Shown in pieces: positions 25,967-35,914 of a DNA stretch of 41,755 bases; positions within the stretch are counted from its first letter, which is position 1, and every line of letters starts with the position of its first letter. Source of the DNA: Hoylesella enoeca JCM 12259 (lineage in GTDB: Bacteria; Bacteroidota; Bacteroidia; Bacteroidales; Bacteroidaceae); contig NZ_BAIX01000019.1 of the NCBI RefSeq assembly GCF_000613405.1, positions 1 through 41,755 on the forward strand. The letters are read 5' to 3'. The notes under the pieces were generated by a model that saw only the letters and a list, made by a program, of their open reading frames with translations, made no database searches and was not told the DNA's origin. Both the position numbers and the translations under genes were made by a program.

Positions 25967-27310
25967 CTATTGCAAGGTTTTGAGAATCATCTCTTTCAGT
26001 TCGGGGTGTGTGGGAGCCGGTGCGGCGAAAGACACCATGCGCCCTTCTCGGTCGATGATCATAAAACGAGGAACGCCGGTGACATGGTAGTCGACAGCAA
26101 ATCCCTTGGTCCAACTGTCTATAAAGATGAGATTACCGGAGAGCTGGTGCTCCTTGATGAGTTTTTCCCATCGCTCGTTTTCCACCCACACACCCACACA
26201 GACGCTAAGAAAGGTGAGATCGGGCGACTCCAGTTCTTTCTCCAATTTTTTGAAGTAGGGGATCATTCGGATGCAGGGTGCACACCAAGTTGCCCACACA
26301 TCTACCACAACCACCTTTCCGCGCAGATCGCTTAGAGACAGCGTGGAACCATCGGGGCGAACTCCCTTGAAGTCGATAGCCGGTTGGCCGAGCTTCGACC
26401 ATGCCAGTCGTGCTTCAATGGGTTTTAAGGCTTGTTGCAAACCGGCAGACAATGATACATTGCCCATGGCATGGCGCAAAGTCTCATATTTTTCGTAATA
26501 GGATAGCTCGCAGGCCACTTGATACAGATAGGCCTCACGCAATGGCTGTGTCGAGAGAAAAGCCATCCGCTTGGCATAATCTTCGCGGCGGATGCCTTGT
26601 TTTTCTGCCCGATAGTCTACATAGAGCACCAACATTTCAGACGCATGAGGCAGGCGCAACAGATCGGCATGGGCAAAGAGTTGTTCGTAGGTTTGCAGAT
26701 CCGTGTCAGTGATAAAGTCTTCGGCTATGTCGGCTACGTGATTCTTCCAATAGGCTAACTTGAAGAATGCCTGGTCGGCATCGATTTTCAATCGCAGTAG
26801 TTCGGCAACAGCTCCCTTACCCACGAGTTGCCGTTTCAGAGCTGTGGCCGACTGTTTTAGAAGATTCATCTCCTGCGCGAACTGATAGGGCTTGACGCTC
26901 TTCCCACCGGGAATGAGGTTGTAAAGATAGGCGTGGAAAGCTGCTGTGGCACTCTTGGATGCCCACCATGCGAAATGTTTTTCGGCACCATCGACACCGG
27001 CTGTCAGATCCAATCGCTCGTTGCTGTATCGCACAGTGAGTTGTTGGCCATCTTTCAGATAAATACCGTGTTTCACGTTTCCGCCGGTAGAGAGCAGGTA
27101 ATAACCGTTGTAGGGCAATCTCGCACGCAAGGTGAACTTTCCGCCGACAGAGGCTTGCACCGTGGTGTATAGGCTGTCGATTCCCTGATCAATGGTGTAA
27201 AGATGGATCTTATTGCCCGTTTCGGGCGCGATGACACCTCTGATCACCACCTCGGCAGATGCTGTCAGGCAGAGGAACAAGCTCATGATTACTGTTATCG
27301 TTTTTCTCAT
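25967..27310 (-). CDS. TlpA-like thioredoxin with N-terminal DUF4369
   Basis: 447 aa. A signal peptide (about 1-19) is followed by a beta-rich DUF4369-type domain (about 20-115), a helical middle (about 120-300) and an AhpC/TSA-thioredoxin domain (about 305-447). The redox motif is WCAPC (Cys343, Cys346) and GVPRFMIIDREGR carries the cis-Pro loop. It should act as a periplasmic thiol-disulfide reductase. It is the last gene of the SusC/SusD operon, 50 nt after the PKD-like lipoprotein gene, an arrangement common for such thioredoxins in Bacteroidetes. Confidence 0.92.
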   Translation of the reverse strand: MRKTITVIMSLFLCLTASAEVVIRGVIAPETGNKIHLYTIDQGIDSLYTTVQASVGGKFTLRARLPYNGYYLLSTGGNVKHGIYLKDGQQLTVRYSNERLDLTAGVDGAEKHFAWWASKSATAAFHAYLYNLIPGGKSVKPYQFAQEMNLLKQSATALKRQLVGKGAVAELLRLKIDADQAFFKLAYWKNHVADIAEDFITDTDLQTYEQLFAHADLLRLPHASEMLVLYVDYRAEKQGIRREDYAKRMAFLSTQPLREAYLYQVACELSYYEKYETLRHAMGNVSLSAGLQQALKPIEARLAWSKLGQPAIDFKGVRPDGSTLSLSDLRGKVVVVDVWATWCAPCIRMIPYFKKLEKELESPDLTFLSVCVGVWVENERWEKLIKEHQLSGNLIFIDSWTKGFAVDYHVTGVPRFMIIDREGRMVSFAAPAPTHPELKEMILKTLQ

Positions 27311-27360
27311 ATAGTCTTTCGATTTTACGTGTGTCCTTTTATGATTTTCCTCCTCGTCTT

Positions 27361-28866
27361 TTAGAATAGTGTCGAGGTATAGATGCCGGTTTTGGTCTGG
27401 CTCATAAAGCAGGCACGTTTCACCCGTCCTTTTCCTTCCAGCACTTTAACGGCAGCCTGCACCTTGCCTGCATTCACAGGGTAAAGGTAGAGTTTATAGT
27501 TGCCGTTTGTGGTAGTCGCCACCGCGAGATAGTCAAACCATGTGCTGTCGAAGCCGTAGGGTGAGTATTTCAAGAATTCCATATAGGTGATAGTCTCGTT
27601 GGCCCCCCAACTGATATCCTGTGCAGTCTCAACCTTGTTGTCGAGATTGCAGGAATAGAGTTTATTGTCTTTTGCGAAGTAAATGATTCTGTTATTTTGG
27701 TTCAATGTCCGATAGTCGGCTTGTAACATGTTCAGTGAGCCATCCAGACTCTCAACAGTCTTAATGGGATTCAGGTCCATCGTGCTCGGTTGTCCGTTGA
27801 GTGTCAGTAGAGAATATTTACCTGTATCTTTCTGTTTCACGATGGCCATGGCCACATCCCCCTGGTTGTAAGCAGAGGTGGTGGATCCGCCCATAAAGAG
27901 CAGGTCTATATTCATGTTCTTAGGAGATAGGGGACCTGTTCCGTCAACGAAGTAATTAACGGAGGCCGAGGTGCGGCTGACGCTACAAAACGAGCTGTTC
28001 TTCTTGTTGAAAAGCAAGGGCAATGATCTGCCTGAATGACGAATCGGAGAGATGTCGTAGTCACCCAGTGTTTTGATGACAAACTGCTTGTAGACATCAT
28101 AGCGTGAGTTGAACAGCGTATAGATGTTATCTCCCACGTAGACATGCACATCCGACGGACCGGCAAACATATCGCGTACTTCACGGCGCGAGGGTGCTTC
28201 AATGAAGAGATGATCGTAGTCTCGGATGATCTTACCGGTGAAATAGTCGAGTGCGGCCAAGTCTTTGCTGCTGGCCACAAACACGGCATTGACGCGTTTG
28301 TCACGCTGAGCAGATTCGTCGAAATCCCAATAGTTGAATGTGAAGTAGAGGTTTTGACCCGTTCCCTGCAAGTGATGCCCGTTGGCGGCTTGCACAATGT
28401 TCGGTTTGGTCTTCGTGTCTGAGAAGAAGTCGATATCCGCACTGTCGTTCTCGCTTTTCAGCACCCACCAGCCTATGCCCATGTCGGTGGTTACATACAG
28501 ATCGTATTCCTCGTAGGCGAATACGCCTGTCGAACGGTCTGTGGCACAGAGTCGTAACTTGTAGTTGCCTACGCTCAGATTGACCTTGTAGTTCAAATCA
28601 CGTTGATGCGAAATGGTGTCGACCTGCTCGTTCCACGATGCCGAAGAAGGTACCACGAGCCAAAAGAAGTCGTATTGCCGGTCTTCGGGATACACCTTTG
28701 GACTGATCTGCAATCTATCCCCCGTCGGGCTTACCGTATAGTTGGCTTGTACGCCTTCGATACGGATATTGATCGGATCCTTATAGTCATAGTTCCCTTT
28801 GTCAGAGAAACAACTGCTCAGCAAGAGAACCGCCATTAAGGCTGAAAATATATATAGTTTTCTCAT
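27361..28866 (-). CDS. PKD-like family lipoprotein
   Basis: 501 aa with lipoprotein signal LLLSSC (Cys19). The mature start FSDKGNYDYKDPINIRIEG is typical of the Bacteroidetes PKD-like family found beside SusC/SusD pairs. A beta-rich N-terminal domain is followed by a probable beta-propeller or similar all-beta part. As the fourth gene of the operon it is probably a surface lipoprotein that helps bind the substrate taken up by SusC/SusD; the ligand is unknown. The gap to the DUF4843 gene is 29 nt. Confidence 0.83.
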   Translation of the reverse strand: MRKLYIFSALMAVLLLSSCFSDKGNYDYKDPINIRIEGVQANYTVSPTGDRLQISPKVYPEDRQYDFFWLVVPSSASWNEQVDTISHQRDLNYKVNLSVGNYKLRLCATDRSTGVFAYEEYDLYVTTDMGIGWWVLKSENDSADIDFFSDTKTKPNIVQAANGHHLQGTGQNLYFTFNYWDFDESAQRDKRVNAVFVASSKDLAALDYFTGKIIRDYDHLFIEAPSRREVRDMFAGPSDVHVYVGDNIYTLFNSRYDVYKQFVIKTLGDYDISPIRHSGRSLPLLFNKKNSSFCSVSRTSASVNYFVDGTGPLSPKNMNIDLLFMGGSTTSAYNQGDVAMAIVKQKDTGKYSLLTLNGQPSTMDLNPIKTVESLDGSLNMLQADYRTLNQNNRIIYFAKDNKLYSCNLDNKVETAQDISWGANETITYMEFLKYSPYGFDSTWFDYLAVATTTNGNYKLYLYPVNAGKVQAAVKVLEGKGRVKRACFMSQTKTGIYTSTLF

Positions 28867-28895
28867 CTGTTTCTGTGTTTGTTAATATAAGCCGG

Positions 28896-29732
28896 TTATA
28901 CATTCGAGGGGAATGTTACTAATGCACTGTTGGGATCGGAAGGATCTTCGCGCATCGGCGCTAATCCCGAAGCAATGTTGGCAGGATCGCTATTGAACGC
29001 ATCCAAAGCCTCGATGAACTTGCTACGCCAGTAAACGGCAAACGATTTGCTTTTGTTTGCCTCTTCAATCCATGCGTTGTCCACTTTATTACCCACAACC
29101 TGTAACATCAGTTGGTGTTTAGGTTTGCTGTATTTACCGAGATAGGCCTTTGTGGTGTAGTTCCAGTTGGATGGCATTTCTAATTTGTCAGAAATGATAA
29201 TCGTCTGTCCCAGCAGGCGTCTTTCGCCGAGGCCGAAGTCTCCATTGGCTTTCAGACGCAAGCGCAGCCTGACACTTCCGGTCTTTAAGGATGCGTCGCG
29301 TAATACCACGATACCGACGTTATCGCTGATGCGTCCTGCCCGGATCGTAAACAGAGGCTGTATCGCTTCATCCGAGAGCGCCACATAATGCTTACCGGCT
29401 ATGGCCTTGTCGGTGCGTTCTGTCACGGTAGAATCTTTTACCCTGCCGGTATTGTCGTAAGTATAGGTGATGTTGTATTCGCTCACTTGCTCGAATGTCA
29501 CATGACGATCGACATTTGATGAGCCGCCGATGACACGGACGGGTATATACACGGTGTCGCGATCTCTCGATGCGCTGCCCCAGACAAAAGAATAGGAATA
29601 GTCGGCAGGCGGATTTTTATCGCGACTGACCAACTCTGCTCGTGCTTTGTCGTTATAAAGTAGTTTCTCATCTTCCTTACAGCCCTGTATGAGCAGGATG
29701 AACAGTAAGGCTGTATATAATATTTTCTTCAT
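28896..29732 (-). CDS. DUF4843 family lipoprotein
   Basis: 278 aa with lipoprotein signal LIQGC (Cys18). The segments SYSFVWGSASRDRDTVYIPVRVIG and GKHYVAL, plus the LGKYSKPKHQLMLQV part near the end, fit DUF4843, a family found with SusC/SusD and PKD-like lipoproteins. Function is not known; a surface substrate-binding role is inferred from the operon. The gap to susD upstream is 22 nt. Confidence 0.82.
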   Translation of the reverse strand: MKKILYTALLFILLIQGCKEDEKLLYNDKARAELVSRDKNPPADYSYSFVWGSASRDRDTVYIPVRVIGGSSNVDRHVTFEQVSEYNITYTYDNTGRVKDSTVTERTDKAIAGKHYVALSDEAIQPLFTIRAGRISDNVGIVVLRDASLKTGSVRLRLRLKANGDFGLGERRLLGQTIIISDKLEMPSNWNYTTKAYLGKYSKPKHQLMLQVVGNKVDNAWIEEANKSKSFAVYWRSKFIEALDAFNSDPANIASGLAPMREDPSDPNSALVTFPSNV

Positions 29733-29754
29733 AGTTTTGTTTCTATTAGTTTGC

Positions 29755-31166
29755 TTAGTTCACATACGCAGCTTCGTTTTTCGGCAACGGAATGACATAC
29801 GTCTCCACCGAACCGGGAACGCTAGCCCAATAAATGTCGTTTACAGCCAATCGCTTATAGGCATAGAACGCCTGTCCTTCTCCATAAAATTCTTTATTAT
29901 ACTCCTGCACGAGTATCTTGGTGCGCTGTGCTTCGTCGGTCATGGTGCAGGCGTGATGTCGCGGGCCGTACAGAAAGTGGTATAATATGAATTGGCGTCT
30001 GTCAGCGAACTGCATTCGATGGCGATCAAATACATTTCGGAAAGCCTTATCAGCGGGATGACATTCTTAGCGAGAGTAGGCATCTTGTCGCTCTGAACGT
30101 ATTTCTGGAAATAAAACGGCTTGTTGTAGTAACTGATATTGACTTCTTCCCACATGTTTACGAAGCGAATGTCAGACGTACCGGCATCGTAAAGACGTGC
30201 TGTGAGTTCGGTCTTCGGTTTCTGATAACTTCTTCCCGAACCGATGGTAGCAGTCAGGTTGTTGACTTTCAAATCCATAATATGCTCTGCTGATAGGGTC
30301 TTGTCACCTCGGGCACAGTCGTTCCTGGTACCCAAGCGGAAAGTCTTGCTCCCCTCCGGGGTGGCTGCGTCTATCACCAGTTTGGCATATTCCAGTGCTT
30401 TCGCTTTGTTGCCTATCCACAGATAAACACGTGCCTTCAAAGCACACACCGCGTAATAGTTCATACGTATTTGTCGGAAACCGAAGAAGTTATCTTCTGA
30501 GGCTAATGTCTTATTGAGGGCTTCGATAGACTTCGTCCGGATGGGGTCTGTTTTCAGAAGAGATTCCGCTTCATCCAGATCTTTCAGCAGTTGTGTCGTA
30601 TATTCAGAGTAGGTGACGAATGCGTTGGGCCGGTTAGCCACCACAGTGACATAAGGAAGAACCTTAGAGGCAGGCACGTTGCCGGGCATAGGACCAAAGA
30701 GACGTAGCACATCGAAATGGCAGAATGCACGTAAGCCCAATGCTTCTCCTCTTATCAGATTATAGTTGGTATCATCGAGCACGTTTCTATGGCTTTCTAT
30801 ACCGCTCAACAAGCCGTTTACATCAGCCACCGTTTTATAAAGATTGTTGTAGATCTGCTCCATGGCATTTTCCACGACACTGGCCTTATAGTCGTATTTT
30901 TTTAAGTACTCGCCGATGCTGCCCGACGTATAGGTCCAATGTTGTGCCAGATGCTCCACCGTGCCGCACACCATCTCTTGGCCATACAAGTTGGTTTGTT
31001 TCATTCGGATATAACTTCCGATCAGCACACTCCGACAACCGTCTACGGTAGAGAACATCTTATCTTTTTCCTGCTCAGTAGAAGGAAGCACATCAAGGTA
31101 GTCATTGCAGGCCGTTGTCACATGCAATATGAGTAGCGCTGCGATTATATGTTTGCAGTATTTCAT
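29755..31166 (-). CDS. RagB/SusD family nutrient-uptake lipoprotein (apparent frameshift near 29944)
   Basis: About 470 aa after repair. Lipoprotein signal HVTTAC (Cys20), then NDYLDVLPSTEQEKDKMFST, the usual SusD start. Tetratricopeptide-like helices follow (RGEALGLRAFCHFDVLRLFG is the family hallmark), and the C-terminal EYNKEFYGEGQAFYAYKRLAVNDIYW and YVIPLPKNE are typical. The reading frame stops early at DITPAP, but the next frame continues to the normal C-terminus; restoring one C near 29944-29945 joins them. SusD proteins form a lid on the SusC channel and bind the nutrient at the cell surface. Paired with the SusC gene 18 nt upstream. Confidence 0.93.
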
Positions 31167-31184
31167 TGCTTTGGGATTTATGTT

Positions 31185-34100
31185 TTAGAAACTAAGGGAT
31201 AGCGTAAACGAGAAACGACGGGAGTAAGGATAAGAAAGGCCACGCTCCTGTTTCACGCTCGATAGATAGAACAGATCGCTCAGGTCTCCGCTCAATGTCA
31301 GAATCTGTACACCCAGGTTGTGCTTCAACCAAGGATTGTTGCTAAACATATAGCTCAAATGGATATTCTGGCAGGTGAGTGTCCGCTCATCCTGTACGAA
31401 TCTTGTTGTTGCATAGGTTTTGGTCTCGTTATTCAAGCCTTTAAAGAAGGTGTGGTCGTCTTTCTTTTGCCAACGATCATAAAACACTCTTCTGTCCACA
31501 TTATAGTGTTTGTCGGCATTCTCTATGCGGTTAGCCAAGGTCGAATTATAGATTTGACCACCGAAGCGATAGCCGAAGGCAATGTTGGCCGTGAAGTCTT
31601 TCCAACGAATCATGGTGCTCAGCGTGCTCGGTACTTCGGTTGGCTGATGCCGCAAGCCACTCGATCTGCAGCACTCCAATTGTGAGTCACTTCTCCATTC
31701 TTTTTCAAGAAAAGCTCGTTACCGGTGCTGGGATCGATGCCTAATGAACGAACGGCATAGATCGTATATTGCGACTCGCCTTCGCGGATCACCTTATTGG
31801 GCGTCGTCCCACCAGTGAGGAGTCGTTTGGCATATTCGTCTTTCAATGCCTGCGACAGCTTCACCACCTTGTCTTTATTGTGTGCGATAGAACCCGTCAT
31901 CGACCATGCTAACCTTTTGCTCGTGTTTCGCAACAAGAAAGCGGTGGCCTTCACTTCGAAACCACGATTCTCCACCTTTCCTATATTCTCAATAAATGAT
32001 GTGAAGCCATTGGAAAGCGGAAGATTCAGGGAGGAGAGCAGATTAGAGGTCTTGTCGAGATAAATGTCGGCTACGACATTCAGTCGATTATCAAACATGT
32101 TGAGCTCCACTCCGGCATTCCATTTATCCGTCTTCTGCCATTCGAGATTAGGATTTTCCAGTGCTTTCTGATAAGCTCCCGTCCATTGGTTGTAACGGTC
32201 GTCCAGATAGTAAGAATAGGTGGCAATGGCTTGGTAAGCACTGAATTTCTGTGAGCCGGTCTGTCCGAAAGAGGCTCTTAGCTTGAGCCGATCAATGAAG
32301 CGCACGTCTTTCATGAACGTCTCATTGTGCACGTTCCATCCGAGACCCATAGAATAGAATGGGGCGAACCTGCGATTCTTACCGAATTGTGAAGAGCCGT
32401 CGATACGGTATGCCAAATCGGTATAATAGCGGTTGTCATACGAGTAGTTAGCGTTCATCACCAACCCTACAGCCCTTGTGCGTGATTCTCCGCCAGAAGG
32501 CTTGCCGCCCTTTTGATATTGCAGGGCATTGGAAGGGAAGTCGAGTTTTTCATCGGTAAACCCTTCAAACACGAAGTTGTAATTGCGTGCGAAATTAGAC
32601 GTAACATTCCAGTTAGCTGCTGCATATAGCAAGTGTTTCTCGGCAAAGAGTTTTGAATAACTCGCTGTGAGGGCCACCTCATAATTCGTCAGTTTACCCG
32701 TCCCGTAGTCATAACGTCCTTTGCGCAGACTTCCTTCGTCGGTCTGATACTCGTCTGCCTCGAACATCGTGTGCTTAGCAGGTTTATATAGGTCGCTCTC
32801 GTTGGTGCGCCAGGTAAACCCGACACGACCTCGGGTGATAAACCCTTCGAACGGGCGCCATTCAATAGAGAAATTATCGGTAATATCGGTATATTGTTGG
32901 CTGTTTTTCTGGTTGAGCATGGCATTATACAGCGGGTTGGAGGGCAGATTGCTGAAACCTCCGTAGAAGTTCACGTCGTCGTCAAACATTTTGTTCAGTT
33001 TGCCGTTGTCGTCATAAGGGCGCCAATAAGGGTTCAACTTCGTATAGTCTGAGAAAGAACCATAAGGCGACTCATCAGACATGGTGTGCCCGATATTGAG
33101 GTCGTTGGTGAAGATCAGACCGCGATGCCGGTAAGACAACGTGATGCCGCCGTTGAAGCTTTCGCGATCAGAACCTTTCATCACACCGGCAATACGGTTG
33201 TATTGCAACGAAGCCGAGTAACGGAAACTCTCATCGCCACCTTCCAAACGGATGTTGTGCCGCTGACCGACACCTGTTCGCAATGGTTTGGCCATCCAGT
33301 CGGTATCGACACCGCGAGCCACGTCTTGCAGTATCTGCGAATACTTCTTCTTTAATTTGAAGTCACGCATCGGATCGGTGCTGCTATAATATCCCGAACG
33401 TTTTTCCAACTCCAATTTTTCGGCTGCATTCAGCAGATCATAGTCAGACAAGTCGGGGGCCTCGATGTTTAGGCTTCCCGTATAAGAAAAACGCAATCTT
33501 CCCGATTGGGGCGTCTTCCGCTTGATGACAATCACACCGTTGGCGCCACGTGAACCGTAGATGGCTGTGGCAGAACCGTCTTTCAGCAGCGTGATCGACT
33601 CCACTTCGTCTTCGTTGAGATCCATCATGCGAGATAGACTGATCTCGAATCCGTCCATAATGATCAACGGCGTATTCAAGTCGGTGCGTGTGTTGTCTTG
33701 CAGATTGGTGATGGTTGGCAGATTGGCACTTCCGCGGATCTGGATATCGGGCAGATGGTTAGGGTCTGAACCGTACTGGTTGTTGACCAGCATATTGAAC
33801 GAAGGGTCGATATTGGCAATAGAGGTGAGCAGATTCTTGTTACCGAACTCTTTCAGCTCTTTGTTGGTGATCGTGGCTACCGATCCTGTGAAAGCATCTT
33901 TATTCTTTTGGAAAATACCTGTCACCACGACATCCTTCAGCGTGTTGTTGGATTGCATGGTGAGATCATGCACCACATCATCCGTACCCGGCTCGATTGT
34001 GATGCTGGTTGGTTTCATACCTACATAAGTAAAGCGGATTGTTGTTCGCTTTGTCGGTATCTTGATTTGATACATACCGTCCGTATTCGTTACGCCACTG

Positions 34101-34318
34101 ATTTTGCCATCGGCGCCATACACGGTGACACCGATCAAGATTTCGCCATAGTCGTCTTTCACTTGGCCTTTGACCGTTCGCGTGTCTCTGGCCGGTTGTT
34201 GTTGCGAACTAAGCGGGGTTCCGGCATTTTGTGCATACGTTGCAGACTGTGGCGATCCGCTCCACCAGGCAAATGCCAGGAGCATCATGACTCGCCAAAA
34301 ATGTTTGCGTCTTCTCAT
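31185..34318 (-). CDS. SusC/RagA family TonB-dependent receptor (apparent frameshift near 31627)
   Basis: About 1044 aa after repair. Signal peptide (about 1-29), a carboxypeptidase-regulatory-like domain (about 45-120, RTVKGQVKDDYGEILIGVTVYGADG), a TonB plug (about 125-245, with DGFEISL and GSATAIYGSRGANGVIVI), then the outer-membrane barrel ending RRFSFTLSLSF. The frame breaks near the C-terminus at PKYRA; restoring one G at 31627 (minus strand GAGG for GAG) gives PKYRGTLSTMIRWKDF and continues to the normal end. It imports large nutrients across the outer membrane with TonB energy. First gene of the operon; the substrate cannot be told. Confidence 0.94.
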
Positions 34319-34415
34319 AAAAGATCCTTAATTATATTATTGACTTCAAAGGTTATCGTTCTTAGAAATAGATCTCGTTTTTTCATAAACGACATGGGTT
34401 ATCTTATTTAGGAGG

Positions 34416-34423
34416 CAAAGATA
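34416..34423 (-). promoter_or_regulatory. -7 box of the SusC/SusD operon promoter
   Basis: On the minus strand this reads TATCTTTG, about 98 nt before the SusC start at 34318. TTCG at 34442-34445 is a weak -33 match with an 18-nt spacer. The surrounding 34424-34510 is very AT-rich. Confidence 0.55.
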
Positions 34424-34574
34424 ATAAAAGATTTATATAAACGAAGAAGATTGTGGAAAAACGTATATAAAATAAAGTTAGAAAATGATAGAAAATATAA
34501 ATTTACAACTGTCTCATCGACCGAAGATTATGGGACGATATTTGTGCCAAACGAGAAGTATGGGAGTAGTCAAG

Positions 34575-34615
34575 GAGAAGTCCCATAGGTGTGGGGCAGA
34601 CCTATGGGACTTCTC
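34575..34615. repeat. Perfect 16-bp inverted repeat downstream of the DEAD helicase
   Basis: Arms 34575-34590 (GAGAAGTCCCATAGGT) and 34600-34615 pair perfectly around a 9-nt loop. The AGTCCCATAGGT core is shared with the repeat at 25719-25779. It lies 40 nt past the helicase stop (minus strand) and may end that operon; no T run follows. Together with the SusC promoter, it is all I see in the 336-nt gap 34319-34654. Confidence 0.9.
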
Positions 34616-34654
34616 ATCATCCGCAATGGGAGATGTTCATGAGTGGTGAGTGAG

Positions 34655-35908
34655 TTATTCTTTTTTCCTCGGTTTGCGGTGTTGCTTTTTCTTCGGAGGA
34701 TGTTGTTTGCCGCGCATGGGTTTTCGGCCTCTCTTGGCGGCAGGTTTCGGTGCGGCGTTATAGTCAGGACCAGAGCCGAGCCGGGAGGGGAGTGGCAGTT
34801 TGTCAATGGTTTTGCCCAAGAACTTTTCGATCTGTCGGAAATAGATAAAGTCGGCCTCGCAAATCAGCGTGATGGCTTGACCGTCGCGATCGGCACGGGC
34901 AGTGCGACCGATGCGATGCACGTAATCCTCCACATCATGTGGAACATCATAGTTGACTACCATCGAAATGTCATCGATATCAATGCCACGGGAGAGAATG
35001 TCGGTGGCGACGAGCACGTCGATCTGTCCGCTCTTGAAGCGGAACATCATCTCATCACGCTCGGCTTGGGTGAGGTCGGAGTGCATCTCGCCACTATTGA
35101 TTTTCAGGCGTAGGAGTGCACGATTGATCTCTTTTACTCGCTGCTTTTTCCCGCAGAAGATGATGACACGCTTGATGTCTCTGTCTTGGAAGATGGTCTC
35201 GATGAGGCCAAGCTTCTGTGCGTCGTGACACACGTAGGCGCTTTGTTTGATCTTCTCGGCAGGACGACTCACGGCGAGTTTCACCTCGACAGGGCGTTTG
35301 AGGAGTGTCTTGGCCAGTTGCTCGATTCTTACGGGCATTGTGGCCGAGAACATGATGGTCTGGCAGGTCTTGGGCAATTGTTTTGCAATGGTGAGAATAT
35401 CTTCCGAGAAGCCCATGTCAAGCATTCTGTCGGCCTCGTCTAAGACAAAAAAGGAAACTCTACTCATGTCCACATTGCCTAAGCTGAGATGGGAGATGAG
35501 GCGGCCGGGCGTGGCAATCACCACGTCTGCACCTAACCTGAGTGACCGGATCTCTTGATCGTAACGGTTGCCGTCGTTGCCTCCGTAAACGGCCACGCTG
35601 CTCACATTGTCGAGGTAGTAGCCGAAGCCTTGCATGGCCTGGTCGATCTGCTGTGCCAGTTCACGTGTGGGCGACATGATGATGCAGTTGATGGCATCCT
35701 TGGGGTAACCTCCATCGTCGAGCATCGATAAGATGGGGAGCAGATAAGCGGCAGTTTTTCCCGTGCCAGTCTGTGCAACACCCATCACGTCATGCCCGTT
35801 GAGGATTTCGGGAATGCACTTTTCCTGTACGGGCGTACATACGTCGAAGTGCATGTCATAGAGGGCGTCTAATACGTTATCGTTTAAATCTAATTGGTCG
35901 AAATACAT
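34655..35908 (-). CDS. DEAD-box RNA helicase, RhlE-like
   Basis: 417 aa. Q motif near FDVCTPVQ (about residues 21-28), motif I AQTGTGKT (45-52), Ia PTRELAQQ, II DEAD (157-160), III SAT (188-190), and VI HRIGRTAR near residue 330. The last 30 residues are very basic (KPAAKRGRKPMRGKQ...), a usual RNA-binding tail. It should unwind RNA in ribosome assembly or mRNA decay, or help at low temperature. Its start lies 6 nt after the LptF/LptG-type gene, so it is the last gene of the lon-tgt-permease operon. Confidence 0.94.
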   Translation of the reverse strand: MYFDQLDLNDNVLDALYDMHFDVCTPVQEKCIPEILNGHDVMGVAQTGTGKTAAYLLPILSMLDDGGYPKDAINCIIMSPTRELAQQIDQAMQGFGYYLDNVSSVAVYGGNDGNRYDQEIRSLRLGADVVIATPGRLISHLSLGNVDMSRVSFFVLDEADRMLDMGFSEDILTIAKQLPKTCQTIMFSATMPVRIEQLAKTLLKRPVEVKLAVSRPAEKIKQSAYVCHDAQKLGLIETIFQDRDIKRVIIFCGKKQRVKEINRALLRLKINSGEMHSDLTQAERDEMMFRFKSGQIDVLVATDILSRGIDIDDISMVVNYDVPHDVEDYVHRIGRTARADRDGQAITLICEADFIYFRQIEKFLGKTIDKLPLPSRLGSGPDYNAAPKPAAKRGRKPMRGKQHPPKKKQHRKPRKKE

Positions 35909-35914
35909 GTCTTG

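Noticed and set aside
25908..26090. Plus-strand 60-aa coding region in the SDR-TlpA gap
   Set aside because: It overlaps the 3' end of the TlpA gene in antisense and has no recognisable domain or convincing start signal.
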